Source: Mesoplasma seiffertii ATCC 49495 (lineage in GTDB: Bacteria; Bacillota_I; Bacilli_A; Mycoplasmatales; Mycoplasmataceae). From it: a stretch of DNA of 64,000 nucleotides. The notes beneath the pieces are model-generated. The model was given only the letters and a program-made list of their open reading frames with translations. It made no database searches and was not told where the DNA came from. The stretch covers positions 126,916 through 190,915 of the forward strand of contig NZ_KI912486.1 in assembly GCF_000518725.1 (NCBI RefSeq). Reading direction: 5' to 3'. The position numbers and the translations under genes were made by a program. The first letter of the stretch is position 1. Every line of letters begins with the position of its first letter. Below are positions 44,254 through 56,127 of the stretch, piece by piece.

Positions 44254-44289
44254 AAATAACGAAATGATTAGTCATTTCGTTATTTTTAT
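44254..44289 (+). terminator. Rho-independent terminator after ftsH
   Basis: AAATAACGAAATGA pairs over 14 bases with TCATTTCGTTATTT around a TTAG loop, followed by T residues. Confidence 0.9.
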
Positions 44290-44308
44290 AGAAAACGAGA
44301 TACAAAAT

Positions 44309-45169
44309 ATGGATATGCGAATTCGTGGAATAAGTTCCAAACACAATGCAAAAATTTCAATTGTTGATTTAACAGAATCAATGCAAAAAATTGTTAATCT
44401 ACAAGAATCAAACCCTTTAGTGATGATTGCCCTTTCAAAATTTACTACAGCAAACGCTTTACTAGCAATGGAATTGAAAAATGGGGAAAGAATGACAGCA
44501 AATATTACTACTAAGGATGGGGCAATTGGTAAAATGATTACCGAGTTTCAAAATGACAAAGTTCGTAGTTACGCTCAACGTAATAACTTTAACTGTGAAG
44601 AAATTTTAAAAATGAGTAATCCAGTTATCGGAGCCGTTGGATCTGAGGGTAATTTATTAATCAGTCAGGATTTAAATATGCGTGATCCCTATGTGTCAAA
44701 TACTGATCTTGTAGATGGAAGTATCGATTTAGATTTCATGAATTATTTGAGAACTTCTAATCAAGTTCAATCGTTCATTACAACTAAAGTAGCATTAAAT
44801 GAAGATTTAACAATCAAAAAAGTTGTAGGAATTTTAGTGCAATTGTTGCCAACTCATACAGAAGCTGATATTGACTATTTGGAGCAAAAAATTGGTAATA
44901 GTAATTATGTTGGAGAAATTTTATTAAAGTCTACTAATTATGAAGCATTAATTAAAGAAATCATTGAAGATGCAATAATATTGGAACAACGTGAATTAAT
45001 TTTTGAATGTACATGTTCTAAAGAAAAAGTAATGCGTTCAATTAAGATGCTTGGACAAGCTGAAATTAAAAGTATTATTGAAGAAAAAAAACAAGTAGAG
45101 ACTATATGTGAATTTTGTAATAAAAAATACTTAATTAGCTCAACAGAAATTTCTGAACTTCTAGATTAA
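44309..45169 (+). CDS. hslO: Redox-regulated chaperone Hsp33
   Basis: 286 residues. Zinc/redox cysteines CTCSKEK and CEFC (CxC...CxxC) lie in the last 50 residues, as in Hsp33, which becomes an active holdase when they are oxidised. GEIL and GIL-V-QLLP segments fit the substrate-binding core. I start at MDMRIRG: an upstream in-frame ATG at 44264 sits inside the ftsH terminator. Neighbour of ftsH as in Bacillus. Confidence 0.92.
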   Translation: MDMRIRGISSKHNAKISIVDLTESMQKIVNLQESNPLVMIALSKFTTANALLAMELKNGERMTANITTKDGAIGKMITEFQNDKVRSYAQRNNFNCEEILKMSNPVIGAVGSEGNLLISQDLNMRDPYVSNTDLVDGSIDLDFMNYLRTSNQVQSFITTKVALNEDLTIKKVVGILVQLLPTHTEADIDYLEQKIGNSNYVGEILLKSTNYEALIKEIIEDAIILEQRELIFECTCSKEKVMRSIKMLGQAEIKSIIEEKKQVETICEFCNKKYLISSTEISELLD

Positions 45170-45251
45170 ATAAAACGGTTAATCTATAAAAAAGTAAACT
45201 TATTGTGTGATAAAATAATTTTGACATTGTTTTGAAATTAGAGGAGGATAG

Positions 45252-46472
45252 ATGACAAATTCTACAAAACTGGAAAAACTAAAAGAAGCTTTAGCAAGTA
45301 CAGAAAAAAATTTAGAGTGACAAAAGCAATCTTTAATTGAGGAAAATCCTGACCGTGACAAGTTAATTGAAAAATTAGAGAAAGTTGCTGTAGATTTAAA
45401 AACAAAAATTAATAAACTTGAACCTATTAACAGTGAAGTTAATGAACAACAAGAAAACTTAGGCACTCACGAAAATCAATCAACTGAAACTGAAGTTGTT
45501 ATTGAAGAAACAGTTGTAAATGAAGTTACTGGAAAAACTTCAAAAGCAAAGGTTTCTAAAAAAACTGTAAAACCTGAACCAGTAATTGATGATGCTGAAA
45601 GAAAATTTGTAGTCGTTGGAGAAAAACCGGAATTTGAAGAAGGAGTTAAAGGTTTAAAACAAAAACTTAAACTTCAAAAACAGTTAACTGCTAAATACTC
45701 AAAAAGTATTTTAGATGGTGATGTTGTTACAACTGAAAATTACCAACCAAATTTAGAAAAACACATTATAGAATTAAAGAACGTGCGTAAATCTTATATT
45801 ACAGGAGATTTAGAAACACCAGTTTTAAAAGGAATCGATATTATTTTAGACAAGGGAGATTTCATTGTAATTTTAGGACCTTCAGGTTCTGGAAAAACTA
45901 CTTTCTTGAACATTATTTCAGGACTAGACAAGGCCAGCGAAGGAGATGTATTTATATTAGGATCAAATTTAACACTGTTAAAAGATTCTCATTTAACTAA
46001 ATTCCGTCGCCGTAATGTTGGGTTTATTTTCCAACAATATAACTTGTTAACTAACCTAACAGCTAAAGAAAATGCTGAAGTTGGAGAAAACCTTTCATCT
46101 AACAAAGAAAATGCAATGTCAATTGAAGATATCTTTACAACTATTGGAATGGCTGAGCAAATGAATAAGTACCCTCACCAAATGTCAGGGGGGCAACAAC
46201 AACGTGTGTCAATTGCTCGTGCTCTTGCAAAAAACCCAAACATTCTGTTTGCCGATGAACCAACTGGGGCTTTGGATGAAGAAATGGGACGTAAAGTTCT
46301 TGAAATTTTAGTTAAAGTAAATCGTGAATACAAAACAACAATTGTTGTTGTTACTCACAACCCAAATATTGCTAAAATTGCTAATACTGTAATCAACATT
46401 AAAAATGGATTAATCGATAGTTTGGAACATAATGAAAATCCTGCTGATCCTCAAACAATTGATTGATCATAA
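45252..46472 (+). CDS. ABC transporter ATPase (LolD/MacB/FtsE type) with long N-terminal extension
   Basis: 406 residues. Residues ~1-175 are a charged, coiled-coil-like, Val/Lys/Glu-rich region not found in ordinary ATPases of this family. The ATPase follows: LKNVRKSYITGDLETPVLKG, Walker A GPSGSGKTT, Q-loop FIFQQYNLL, signature MSGGQQQR, Walker B ILFADEPTGALD, H-loop VTHNP. Ends in a TGA Trp then Ser. GAGGAGG precedes the ATG. No permease lies beside it, so its partner is elsewhere; the extension may tether it. Confidence 0.88.
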
Positions 46473-46493
46473 TTATCAACAAATATTTATTTA

Positions 46494-46540
46494 AAAGCTT
46501 ATTTAATTTGAGAAAATATTCTCAAAAGCAATAAGTTTTT
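46494..46540 (+). terminator. Rho-independent terminator after ABC ATPase gene
   Basis: Inner stem TTGAGAA/TTCTCAA with outer AGCTTATT/AATAAG-TT pairing, followed by T5. Confidence 0.75.
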
Positions 46541-46633
46541 ATTTACTTTTAAAACAAAAAGTAAAGAACTTTTTAAGTATTTCAAATATTTTTATTGTAA
46601 ATTTAATTCATGAAAAGAAAAGGGAGAAAAATT

Positions 46634-47296
46634 ATGTCTGAAAACAAAAAACCATACGTATATGAATTAATTCGCAACCGTCGTGCTACTAAAAAAATGG
46701 TAGCAGATTATACAATTGATGATGATAGCCTAAAATCAATCACTGAAGCAATTCGTTGAACTTCTGCTAGTTATGGAGTTTTCAGCTATCGAATTATTGT
46801 TTTACCAAAAAATAGTTTACGAACAGAGCTGGCACCATACTTTTTTAACCAAAGCCAATTTGTAAATGCTAGTCATGTCATTCTATTTGTAAGTGCCAAA
46901 GAAAAGTACTTACGTGAGTCACTTATTGAGAAAAGTATTGAAGCTACTGTACCAGTTGCTGCCATGCGTTATTCACGAGTAGAAGCAGTTTACAGTAATT
47001 GAAAACAAAATCATGTCCTACCTGACTGATGAGCGCAGAAACAAGCTTATATAGGTTTAAGTAGCGCAATGATCGCAGCAGCAGATCTTGGAGTTGCGAC
47101 AGGACCAATGGAAGGCTTTGACAAAGATGGAGTTAATGATATTTTAACTAAGCATAACTTAATTAATCCTGAAAATGAACAATTTGTTGTTGCCCTAGGT
47201 ATGGGGAAACCTGATTTACAAGATCCATATGTTCACTTTTTTGAAAAAGTTCGTATGGAAGAAAGTGAATTTACAACAATTTTAAAAGAAGACTAG
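46634..47296 (+). CDS. Nitroreductase-family NAD(P)H:flavin oxidoreductase
   Basis: 220 residues with TGA-coded Trp. RNRRATKK at the N-terminus (FMN phosphate contacts), ASYGVFSYR and the late GLSSAMIAAADLGVATGPMEGFD match NfsB-like nitroreductases. It would be an FMN-dependent reductase of quinones or nitro compounds, two electrons at a time. AAAGGGAG precedes the ATG. Stand-alone transcription unit. Confidence 0.85.
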
Positions 47297-47333
47297 AAAG
47301 CTTTTATAGACTAATTTTTGTTAAGTAACCTAT

Positions 47334-47380
47334 CCTTATAAATTTTTGAAGCAAGTACTCAAAAATTTATAAGGTTTTTT
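47334..47380 (+). terminator. Strong terminator after nitroreductase gene
   Basis: A perfect 16-base-pair stem (47334-47349 with 47359-47374), nine-base loop, then T7. Confidence 0.92.
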
Positions 47381-47498
47381 TATGTTGACAAAAGAAACAA
47401 TTCCTTTTTAAACTAATGTTTCTTTTCACTTTGAGTTCTTAGTTTTGTTGTGTTTTGGAACTTAAAAAGTTAAAATTAATTTATTATGGAGGTAATTT
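47381..47498 (+). promoter_or_regulatory. Promoter region of the DUF1904-dusB genes
   Basis: TTGACA at 47385-47390 is an ideal -35 but its partner at 17 bases is a poor TTAAAC. A TTGTGT with TAAAAT at 17-base spacing about 20 bases ahead of the start is the better pair. AAAGAAAC and GTTTCTTT form an inverted repeat nearby. Confidence 0.4.
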
Positions 47499-47813
47499 AT
47501 GCCAATTTTAAAATTTAGTGGAGTTAGTACAGAATTAGTAGAAAAATATTCACAGTTAATTGATGAAATTGGAGAGTTGGTGAATGCTGCTCCAGAAAAC
47601 ATTATGTTCATTAGTGAGCAAAGTGAAATTTTTCCTAAAACAGGAAATCAAGCGCCAATTTTTGTTACAGTTGAATGAATGGCTCGTTTAGATAAGCAAG
47701 AGCTTTTAGCAAAGCATTTGACAAATTTTTTTAAAGATTATGGAACCAAGGTTGGAGTCTTTTTTACAGATATTAATAGTAAATGATATATGAATGGAAA
47801 TAAAGTAGGTTAA
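47499..47813 (+). CDS. DUF1904-family protein
   Basis: 104 residues. MPILKFSGVSTELVEKYSQ start, VTVEWMARLDKQ (for VEVxWFxRxxE) and a C-terminal YMNGNKVG (for YYENG) match this small uncharacterised family of tautomerase-like fold seen in Mollicutes and Firmicutes. Pro1 after Met is retained, which in tautomerases is the catalytic base, but no activity is known. GGAGGT precedes the ATG. Stop is one base from the dusB start. Confidence 0.75.
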
Positions 47814-47814
47814 A

Positions 47815-48792
47815 ATGAAAATCGGGAATATTGAAATAAAGGGAAAAGTGATTCAGGGACCAATGGCCGGAATCTCGAATGCACCGTTTAGAGTTATTGC
47901 AAAAGAAAAGGGAGCAGCTCTAGTCGTTGCCGAAATGGTCTCAATTGAAGGAATGGTTCACGAAAATGCTAAAACTTTTAGCATGCTAGCAGTTGATCCA
48001 ACTGAGCATCCAATGAGTATGCAAATTTTTGGAAATGATGTTGAATCATTTACTAAGGCAGTCAAATGAATTGATGCAAATGTAGACTGCGATATTATTG
48101 ATTTAAATATTGGTTGTCCTGCTCCTAAAGTCGCTGTTCGTTCTGCATCTGGATCAAGTTTATTAAAAACACCAGAATTAATTTATGATATTGTTAGAGC
48201 GGTTGTTGCTAATACTAAAAAGCCGGTAACTGCAAAAATTCGTTTAGGATGAGATAAAGATAGTGTTAACGCGGTTGAAGTTGCTCAATTAATTGAAAAA
48301 GCTGGAGCAAGTGCAATTGCGGTTCACGGACGCACACGTGCGGATTTTTATACAGGTCATGCAGACTGAGAAAAAATTAAACAAGTTAAGGATGCAGTTA
48401 AAATTCCTGTTATCGGTAATGGCGATGTCGTTGATGCTAAATCAGCTAAGAAAATGTTAGATGAAACTGGATGTGATGCTGTAATGATTTCTCGTGCTTG
48501 TCAGGGAAACCCCTGAATCTTTGGACAAATTAATCATTTTTTAAAGACAGGAGAAGAAATTCCTGGACCCAGTTTAGAAGAATGAAAAGCAACTGTTGAA
48601 AAGCATGCTAAGATGTTAGTTGAATTAAGAACCGAAGAATGAGGAATGCGAGAATTTAGAAAACATTTAGCATGATACTTGGATGTTTTACCATATAAAC
48701 CAAATGTTAAGGCGCTTAAAGATAAGGCCAATCAAATTTTGACATTAGATGATATTCAAGTAATTATTCAAGAATATATTGATGCAAAGTAA
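47815..48792 (+). CDS. dusB: tRNA-dihydrouridine synthase
   Basis: 325 residues. TIM-barrel flavoprotein: QGPMAGISNAPFR, the catalytic-cysteine loop LNIGCPAPKV, KIRLGWD, HGRTRADFYTG and VIGNGDV are characteristic. Reduces uridine to dihydrouridine in the D-loop of tRNA. Coupled to the DUF1904 gene; lysS follows, matching the Firmicute dus-lysS order. Confidence 0.94.
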
Positions 48793-48818
48793 ATAAACAA
48801 AAGAAAGGATAACCAACA

Positions 48819-50324
<1,506 letters not shown>

Positions 50325-50328
50325 TTGC

Positions 50329-50357
50329 AGAACTGCGAATTTTCGCAGTTTTTTTAT
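50329..50357 (+). terminator. Rho-independent terminator after lysS
   Basis: AACTGCGA pairs with TCGCAGTT and runs into T7. Confidence 0.88.
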
Positions 50358-50415
50358 TAGTTGATAATAAAATAGTTTATCATTGGTAACGGTTTTAAAA
50401 TGATTAAGATTAAGT

Positions 50416-50494
50416 TATAATTTATTATGCGAGTTAATTACACGGATTAACTCCTTGGCTTAACGGCCCACAAGACCATAAGGAGAATTTAATT
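50416..50494 (+). promoter_or_regulatory. rpsF leader with likely S6:S18 regulatory structure
   Basis: TATAAT at 50416-50421 is the -10. The transcript begins with a GAGTTAAT/ATTAACTC hairpin carrying an ACACGG loop, then CCTTGG-CTTAACGGCCCACAAGACCAT-AAGG, a second paired element next to the ribosome-binding site. In other Firmicutes the rpsF leader binds the S6:S18 complex through a CCG-type bulge, and this layout fits that role. Structure inferred by eye. Confidence 0.5.
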
Positions 50495-50935
50495 ATGATT
50501 AGAAAATATGAAATTATGTATATTCTTGATCAAGACGTTAAAGACGCTAAAGAATTATCAGACAAATTGAATGGTATTTTAGCTGAAGGTGGAAAAATTG
50601 TTGAAAGTAAAGATTTAGGTTTAATGAACTTTGCTTACGAAATTAACCACAAGAAAAAAGGATTCTATACAGTAGTTATTGTTGAAGCAACAACAGCTGC
50701 AGTTGCTGAATTTGAACGTGTTGCGGGAATTGACAAAAACGTTGTAAGAACATTAGTATTAAATACTGAAAACTTACAAAACTATGAACAAACAACAGAA
50801 TTATCAAAAACAGATATGACAAAATTTGAAGAAGAACGTCGTGAAAGAAGAAACTTCAAAAAACCATTTAACAAAAACTTTAATAGAGATGAAGCACCAA
50901 AAGCTGAAGCTCCAAAAGCTGAAGAAGTTAAATAG
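50495..50935 (+). CDS. rpsF: 30S ribosomal protein S6
   Basis: 146 residues. MIRKYEIMYILDQDV start and KKGFYTVVIVEA core are typical. The C-terminal ~45 residues extend beyond the usual length, with RRERRNFKKPFNKNFNR and an Ala/Pro/Lys/Glu repeat. Binds S18 on the 30S platform. First gene of rpsF-ssb-rpsR. Confidence 0.95.
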   Translation: MIRKYEIMYILDQDVKDAKELSDKLNGILAEGGKIVESKDLGLMNFAYEINHKKKGFYTVVIVEATTAAVAEFERVAGIDKNVVRTLVLNTENLQNYEQTTELSKTDMTKFEEERRERRNFKKPFNKNFNRDEAPKAEAPKAEEVK

Positions 50936-50968
50936 TATTAATTGTAAGAAAGAGAAGGGGACAACCAT

Positions 50969-51439
50969 ATGAACCAAGTTAGTTTAATTGGTAGATTAGC
51001 CAGAGATCCTGAACTAAGAGAAGCTGGAAATGGATCTAAATTTGTAGGTTTCACATTAGCAGTTTCTGAATTTAGTCGTGATAAAGAGTTTACAAACTTT
51101 ATCCCATGTGTAGCATGAGATAAAGCTGCTGAAAATATGGCTAAATTTTTAAAAAAAGGTAGCTTAATTGCAGTTACAGGAAGAATTTCAGTGAGATCAA
51201 ACAATACAAACGGTAAATACGAAACTATCGTTAATGTAAACGCTGACCGTGTACAATTCCTTGAATCTAAAGGTAGCAGCAATTCATCAACTACTTCAAG
51301 CCAATCACCTCAACCTGATTCAAACTTTGATTTAGATCAAAATAATGGTTATGGTCAACAAGATCAACAACCAGTTGGGAACCTTTCTAATGAAGATGAA
51401 ATCATTTTAAGTGATGATGATTCTATATTATGAGATTAA
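50969..51439 (+). CDS. ssb: Single-stranded DNA-binding protein
   Basis: 156 residues. OB-fold to about residue 108 (MNQVSLIGRLARDPELRE, NFIPCVAWDKAAENM), Ser/Gln/Asp-rich flexible linker, and an acidic tip ending DDDSILWD that corresponds to the protein-interaction tail. The last Trp and one in the fold are TGA. AGAAGGGG precedes the ATG. Confidence 0.95.
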
Positions 51440-51460
51440 TAACAGAAGGAGTAAAATTTT

Positions 51461-51688
51461 ATGCAAAAAAAATTCGTTAAAAAAAGAAAAAAAGTTAATT
51501 TCTTTGCTAAGAATAATATTAAATACATCGATTATAAAGATGTTGAAATGTTAAAAAAATTTATCTCAGGAAATGGCCAAATCTTACCAAGAAGAGTTAC
51601 TGGTACATCTCCAAGAGACCAAAGAGTTTTAGCTTTAGCTATTAAAAGAGCACGTCAAATGGCTTTATTACCATACGTTGTTGAATAA
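51461..51688 (+). CDS. rpsR: 30S ribosomal protein S18
   Basis: 75 residues. [20 protein letters not shown] and [20 protein letters not shown] are the conserved core. Partner of S6 on the 30S subunit. AGAAGGAG precedes the ATG. Last gene of the operon. Confidence 0.96.
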   Translation: MQKKFVKKRKKVNFFAKNNIKYIDYKDVEMLKKFISGNGQILPRRVTGTSPRDQRVLALAIKRARQMALLPYVVE

Positions 51689-51702
51689 TAGTAAATGTAT
51701 TT

Positions 51703-51727
51703 AAAACCACTTTTAGTGGTTTTTTTA
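51703..51727 (+). terminator. Rho-independent terminator after rpsR
   Basis: AAAACCACT pairs with AGTGGTTTT around TTT, then T residues. Confidence 0.88.
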
Positions 51728-51799
51728 TTTTCCCCAGCAATCGCCTTAATAAGTCAATGTTTTTATAATAAAATAAGAATAAGAAATGGAGCTGATTAT

Positions 51800-52243
51800 A
51801 TGAAAGTTATATTTTTAAAAGATGTTAAAGGTCAAGGAAAAAAAGATGAGGTTAAAGAAGTTTCTGATGGATATGCAAGAAACTACTTACTACCAAATGG
51901 GCTTGTTAAATTAGCTACTGAAAATAGTATTAAAACATTAAAAACAAAACTTCAAACTGCTAATGAAGAACAAGAACTAGCAAAAGCGCAAACAATGCTA
52001 ATCAAAAAAGCAATTGAAGAAGTAACACTTAAATTTAAGTTACAAGTTATTGATGATAAAGCATTTGGTTCAATTTCAAATCAAGATATTGCTGAGCAAT
52101 TGGCAAAAGTTTATCACATTACTGTAGATAAAAGAAAGTTTATTAACTTTAAAAATTTAAACCAAATTGGGTTACATTATGTTCGTATTAAATTAGAATT
52201 TGGAATTGAAGCCAAATTGAAAGTAGAAATTAAGGAAGCGTAA
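51800..52243 (+). CDS. rplI: 50S ribosomal protein L9
   Basis: 147 residues. [20 protein letters not shown] and [16 protein letters not shown] form the N-terminal rRNA-binding domain; a long helix and small C-terminal domain follow. I start at MKVIF; an in-frame upstream ATG at 51695 would add an unrelated stretch overlapping the rpsR terminator. dnaB follows one base later, as in Bacillus. Confidence 0.95.
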   Translation: MKVIFLKDVKGQGKKDEVKEVSDGYARNYLLPNGLVKLATENSIKTLKTKLQTANEEQELAKAQTMLIKKAIEEVTLKFKLQVIDDKAFGSISNQDIAEQLAKVYHITVDKRKFINFKNLNQIGLHYVRIKLEFGIEAKLKVEIKEA

Positions 52244-52244
52244 A

Positions 52245-53588
52245 ATGGAAAGTCAAACACAGCAACAATTTGAGGTATTGGATCAAGCAGAAAAAATTGT
52301 GCTTGCAATTGCAATTCATTCTCCTAATGCATTACCTGATATTTTGGTGCGTTTAGTAAGCGATGATTTTTACAGAAGTGCTCATAAGTTAATTTTTAAT
52401 GCAATTATTGAGTTAAACCAAAACTCAAAGGAACTATCAACGACAACTGTCGCAATGCACTTGGAAAGTAAAAAACAATTAGAAAAAGCTGGTGGAGCTG
52501 AGCAAATTTCTGAAATTGGAAATTATTTTTATACTGATGAAGGTGTAGAAGATTATATTGATATTGTTTTTAAAGCAAGTATGTCAAGAAAATTCGATTC
52601 GACACTTATGAAAATTCAGGAGCTACGTAAAAGCAACTCTAGTCTAGAAGAAGTTTTAAATCAAGCTCAAAGAGAATTATTAGAAATAGATTTGGAAGCT
52701 AAAAAAACTGAAATTGCTTCAATTGGACTTGCTGCCAAAGAAGTTATTAAAAAGATTAAAGATTTAGAACAACGTGAAGAAACTTTAACTGGGGTTACAA
52801 CTGGATTTGCTAAATTGGATAAAATGACATCAGGATTGCAAGCCTCAGATTTAATTATTTTAGCGGCTCGTCCTTCAGTTGGGAAAACAGCTTTTTCATT
52901 AAATTTAGCTTACAATGCTGCCAATCAAGGGCGCAAGGGAGTGGCAATTTTTTCAATCGAAATGCCAAAAGAACAATTAACTCAAAGAATTTTAGCAACG
53001 ATGACGCAAATTGATTCTACAAAATTGCGTACAGGAAAAAACTTGCAAAAAGATGACTGATTAAAAATAACAAGAGCAGATGATCGTTTGCAATCAACAA
53101 ATATTTTTATTGATGACACACCAGGAATTACAATTCAACAAATTCAATCAAAATTACATAAATTAAAGCGTGATCATGAAGTTGAATTATGTATTATCGA
53201 TTACTTGCAATTGATTACAACACCAGGAGCTAGTGGTAATGATCGCCAAAACGAGATTTCTAATATTTCACGACAATTGAAACGCATTGCTCGTGATACA
53301 GGAATTCCAATTGTTTGTTTATCACAGTTATCACGTGGAGTTGAAAAACGTGAGGATAAACGACCATTAATGTCAGACTTACGTGATTCAGGAGCAATCG
53401 AACAAGATGCCGATATTATTATGTTTTTATTCCGTGATGATTATCAAAATCACAATCGTACTCCAGAGCAAATTGAAGATCCAATTTCAGAAGTGGAGCT
53501 AATTATTGCTAAACATAGAAATGGTTCAACTGGAACAGTAGAATTATATTTTGATAAAGCGCATGGTAAATTTACCGATAGAAACTAA
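52245..53588 (+). CDS. dnaB: Replicative DNA helicase
   Basis: 447 residues. N-terminal DnaG-interacting domain (~1-150), linker, RecA-like motor with Walker A ARPSVGKTAFSLN, Walker B LCIIDYLQLI and AKHRNGSTGTV near the end. One TGA Trp in the middle. Hexamer that unwinds the fork. Ribosome-binding site GGAAG lies within the end of rplI. Confidence 0.96.
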
Positions 53589-53669
53589 GGGTCTTTTAAA
53601 ACTCTTTTTTATTGTTATAATATATATAATTGTGCTTTAAAGGCAAAATATCTAGAAAGAGGATACTAT
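53589..53669 (+). promoter_or_regulatory. Promoter region of the lipoprotein gene
   Basis: Two TATAAT boxes (53616-53621 and 53625-53630) lie about 45 bases ahead of the start, after a T-rich stretch that may end the dnaB transcript. A good -35 was not found. Confidence 0.5.
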
Positions 53670-55061
53670 ATGAAAAAAATATTGGGACTTTTAATGTCAG
53701 CAACAATTGTTTCAGCAGGTACAGCGTCTGTTATTGCGTGTTCAACACCCGTTAAAAATATTCCTACATATTTTGCGAACTCTGAAAACATGTTGAATGA
53801 AGCTGACTTTGTTAAATGAGATAAAGAAAATAATAAGTATATAAACGATGCAGAGGCGTTTAAGGAATGAAAAGAAAAGAAAGCCGTTGATCAAAAAGAA
53901 GCGATTAATATCGGGTTAAATGGAAGAACTGGAGTTTTTAACCGTTTACGTTCAGACATTTCGAATGTTTTGACTTATAGTGGTCGTGAAACAACCCAAG
54001 ACCAATTCTTATCACACAAAAAGATTTTTGAAGGAAGCGATGAAGGAACTAGCGTTGACGGAATTTATAATGAAATTTTAGGAACACCCGAAGAATATTA
54101 TGGTAAATTTCAAAATACTGAAATCTCATCTTTATTAGGTCTATATCAATTACAAAAATTTGTAGATGATGGAAAAGTTGATGAAGAAATTGCAAAAAAA
54201 GCATCTGGTGGTAAACTGGAAGTTGTTGAAGATAATTTGGAATTCTTCAAATCAGTTGCAAGTGAGGGTGAATATAGTTCAAAAAATGGGTCTTTTACAA
54301 AAATTGAGTATAGTTTTGAAACAGCTAATGCTGATAACAAAATTGCTTATTTGGAAAATGCTGAAACAATTGAAAGCGATAAGTTGGCAGTTGGTGAATA
54401 TTTATCTCCCGAAACAAATGTTTATGAACTAACAGAGGAATCAGCAAATAAGGCTAAAGGGCAAACTGGAAATGCAGCTTATGATCCTTTTGGTCAAAAA
54501 ACGATTTCACAAGATACAGTTGTAGCAGCTGACATTTTCAAGGATGCAGAGTTTACTAAAAAAGAAAAAACTGATGAGTTTAGAAAAGAATACTTAACAG
54601 TTACTCCCGATAAACTTGATGATTTGAAGTTTGAGTATGTGGCTACTAAAGATAAAGATAAAGAGGATAAATTTTCTTTAACAGTTAATAATAAATTATC
54701 TTATGTTACTGCACCAACAACAATTGATGTTAAATATGTTTATAATACTGACGTTGAATTAAAAACAGGTGAAGAAAAAGGTCAAACTTACACACTTGAA
54801 GCAAAAGTTGAGGGAATTAGAGCAGTCTACCGCCCATCAGTTGCTGGAGTTAAAGTTGAAAAAGATGGAAAAGCAAAAACTCAATTTGGTTGAGTATTGG
54901 TAGGATATCAATTTAATGGTGATAAAGATTCACAAGTAACAGAGAACGGTCAAGGGCTTGAAACTGCTAATAAAAAAACAGGGACAATCAATTTCCATAA
55001 CAAGTTTAAAGACTTTAAATTAACTAATTTACAAGTTTCTAAAGAGGATAAACTTAAATAA
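53670..55061 (+). CDS. Surface lipoprotein, function unknown
   Basis: 463 residues. Signal peptide with lipobox SVIAC and lipidated Cys24, typical of mollicute surface lipoproteins. The mature protein is acidic and Lys/Glu/Thr-rich, has no other Cys, and shows no domain I recognise; the C-terminal ~200 residues look beta-rich (FSLTVNNKLSYVTAPTTIDV). GAAAGAGGA precedes the ATG. Single transcription unit with its own terminator. Confidence 0.85.
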
Positions 55062-55076
55062 ATTTTAGGATTTGAC

Positions 55077-55102
55077 AATATAGCTTAATGCTATATTTTT
55101 TA
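55077..55102 (+). terminator. Rho-independent terminator after lipoprotein gene
   Basis: AATATAGC pairs with GCTATATT around TTAAT, followed by T residues. Confidence 0.82.
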
Positions 55103-55206
55103 TATCTTAAAGTTTAGTATATAAATTGGGTTAAAAAACCAATATAATTAATATTAACTAAGATTTTTAAACAATATGTTATTCTTATGATAAAAGGAGT
55201 GAATTT

Positions 55207-56118
55207 ATGAGAGCAGTTAGTGACTACTTATTACAGGGCCATAATTTAGCAATTCTTGCGACATGATTCACATTTACCATTGCAGCAGTTTATGCTGGGG
55301 GACAAGGATTTATTTATAAGTATAAAAAACGTCGTAATATTCCTTATACTGGGATGAAATTTAATACTAGAAATATAACTTATATTTCAATGATGGTCGC
55401 TGTTTCAGTAGCAATTACTGTTGTTATTTCTTTAACTTTACCAATTACTGTATTTCCACCAATAAGGGTCGCTTTCGAAGGAATCATGATTAAGATTACT
55501 GGAATGATTTTTGGACCAATAGTAGGTATTATTGTTGGACTTGCAACCGAAACTTTGACGATGATGTTTGTGCCGTCATATATTCACGTGGCTTATTTTT
55601 TAGTGGCAATTGGATTTGGGTTTTGATCAGGTTTATGTTCTTATGCATTTAAATGAGTAGGGAAACGTCGTATTTTTTCAATTTCATTAATTACAGGAGT
55701 GATTGTATTATTCACAGGAATTATGTGATTTATTTTTAAAAATGTTACTTTAGAAAACATTAGTTTTTTAGGTATTGAAGTTAACCCGTCATTTTACCCA
55801 TACTTATTTTTAATTATGATGAGTTTGACGTTAATCGTTGTTTATATTTTATGCGCGGTACTTTATTTAACTAAAAAAACTTATTGGTTAGATACAGTTT
55901 TACCAGTTGTTTTAATTTGTGTTGTAACAGAATTAATTTGTACAATTATTATTTCAGCTTGAGGAGATTCAGGATTTTTTGCTGCAGGTGGTTCTAATGC
56001 TTATATTTCCATGGTAGTTTTACGTGTTCTTCAAGTGCCATTCAAGATAATCTTTAATACTGCTGTCTTGACTACTGTATATACAGTTTTAAGACCATTA
56101 ATTAAAAATACTAAATAG
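55207..56118 (+). CDS. ECF transporter S component, folate-family-like
   Basis: 303 residues with about seven hydrophobic segments. After an extra N-terminal helix comes the S-component pattern: ITYISMMVAVSVAITVV, RVAFEGIMIKITGMIFGPIV, and GIIVGLATETLTMMF. ECF S components bind a vitamin and dock on a shared EcfAAT module encoded elsewhere. Ligand uncertain; the RVAFE/GPIVG pattern is closest in my reading to the folate/queuosine group. Placed nine bases before cysS with AGGAGG between them. Confidence 0.65.
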
Positions 56119-56127
56119 GAGGGCTCA

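Noticed and set aside
44264-44308. Upstream start for hslO
   Set aside because: It lies within the ftsH terminator hairpin and adds residues foreign to Hsp33.
47381-47430. Short gene after TTGACA upstream of DUF1904
   Set aside because: No open frame with a ribosome-binding site; only a promoter-like box.
51695-51799. Upstream start for rplI
   Set aside because: The added stretch overlaps the rpsR terminator; L9 begins MKVIF.
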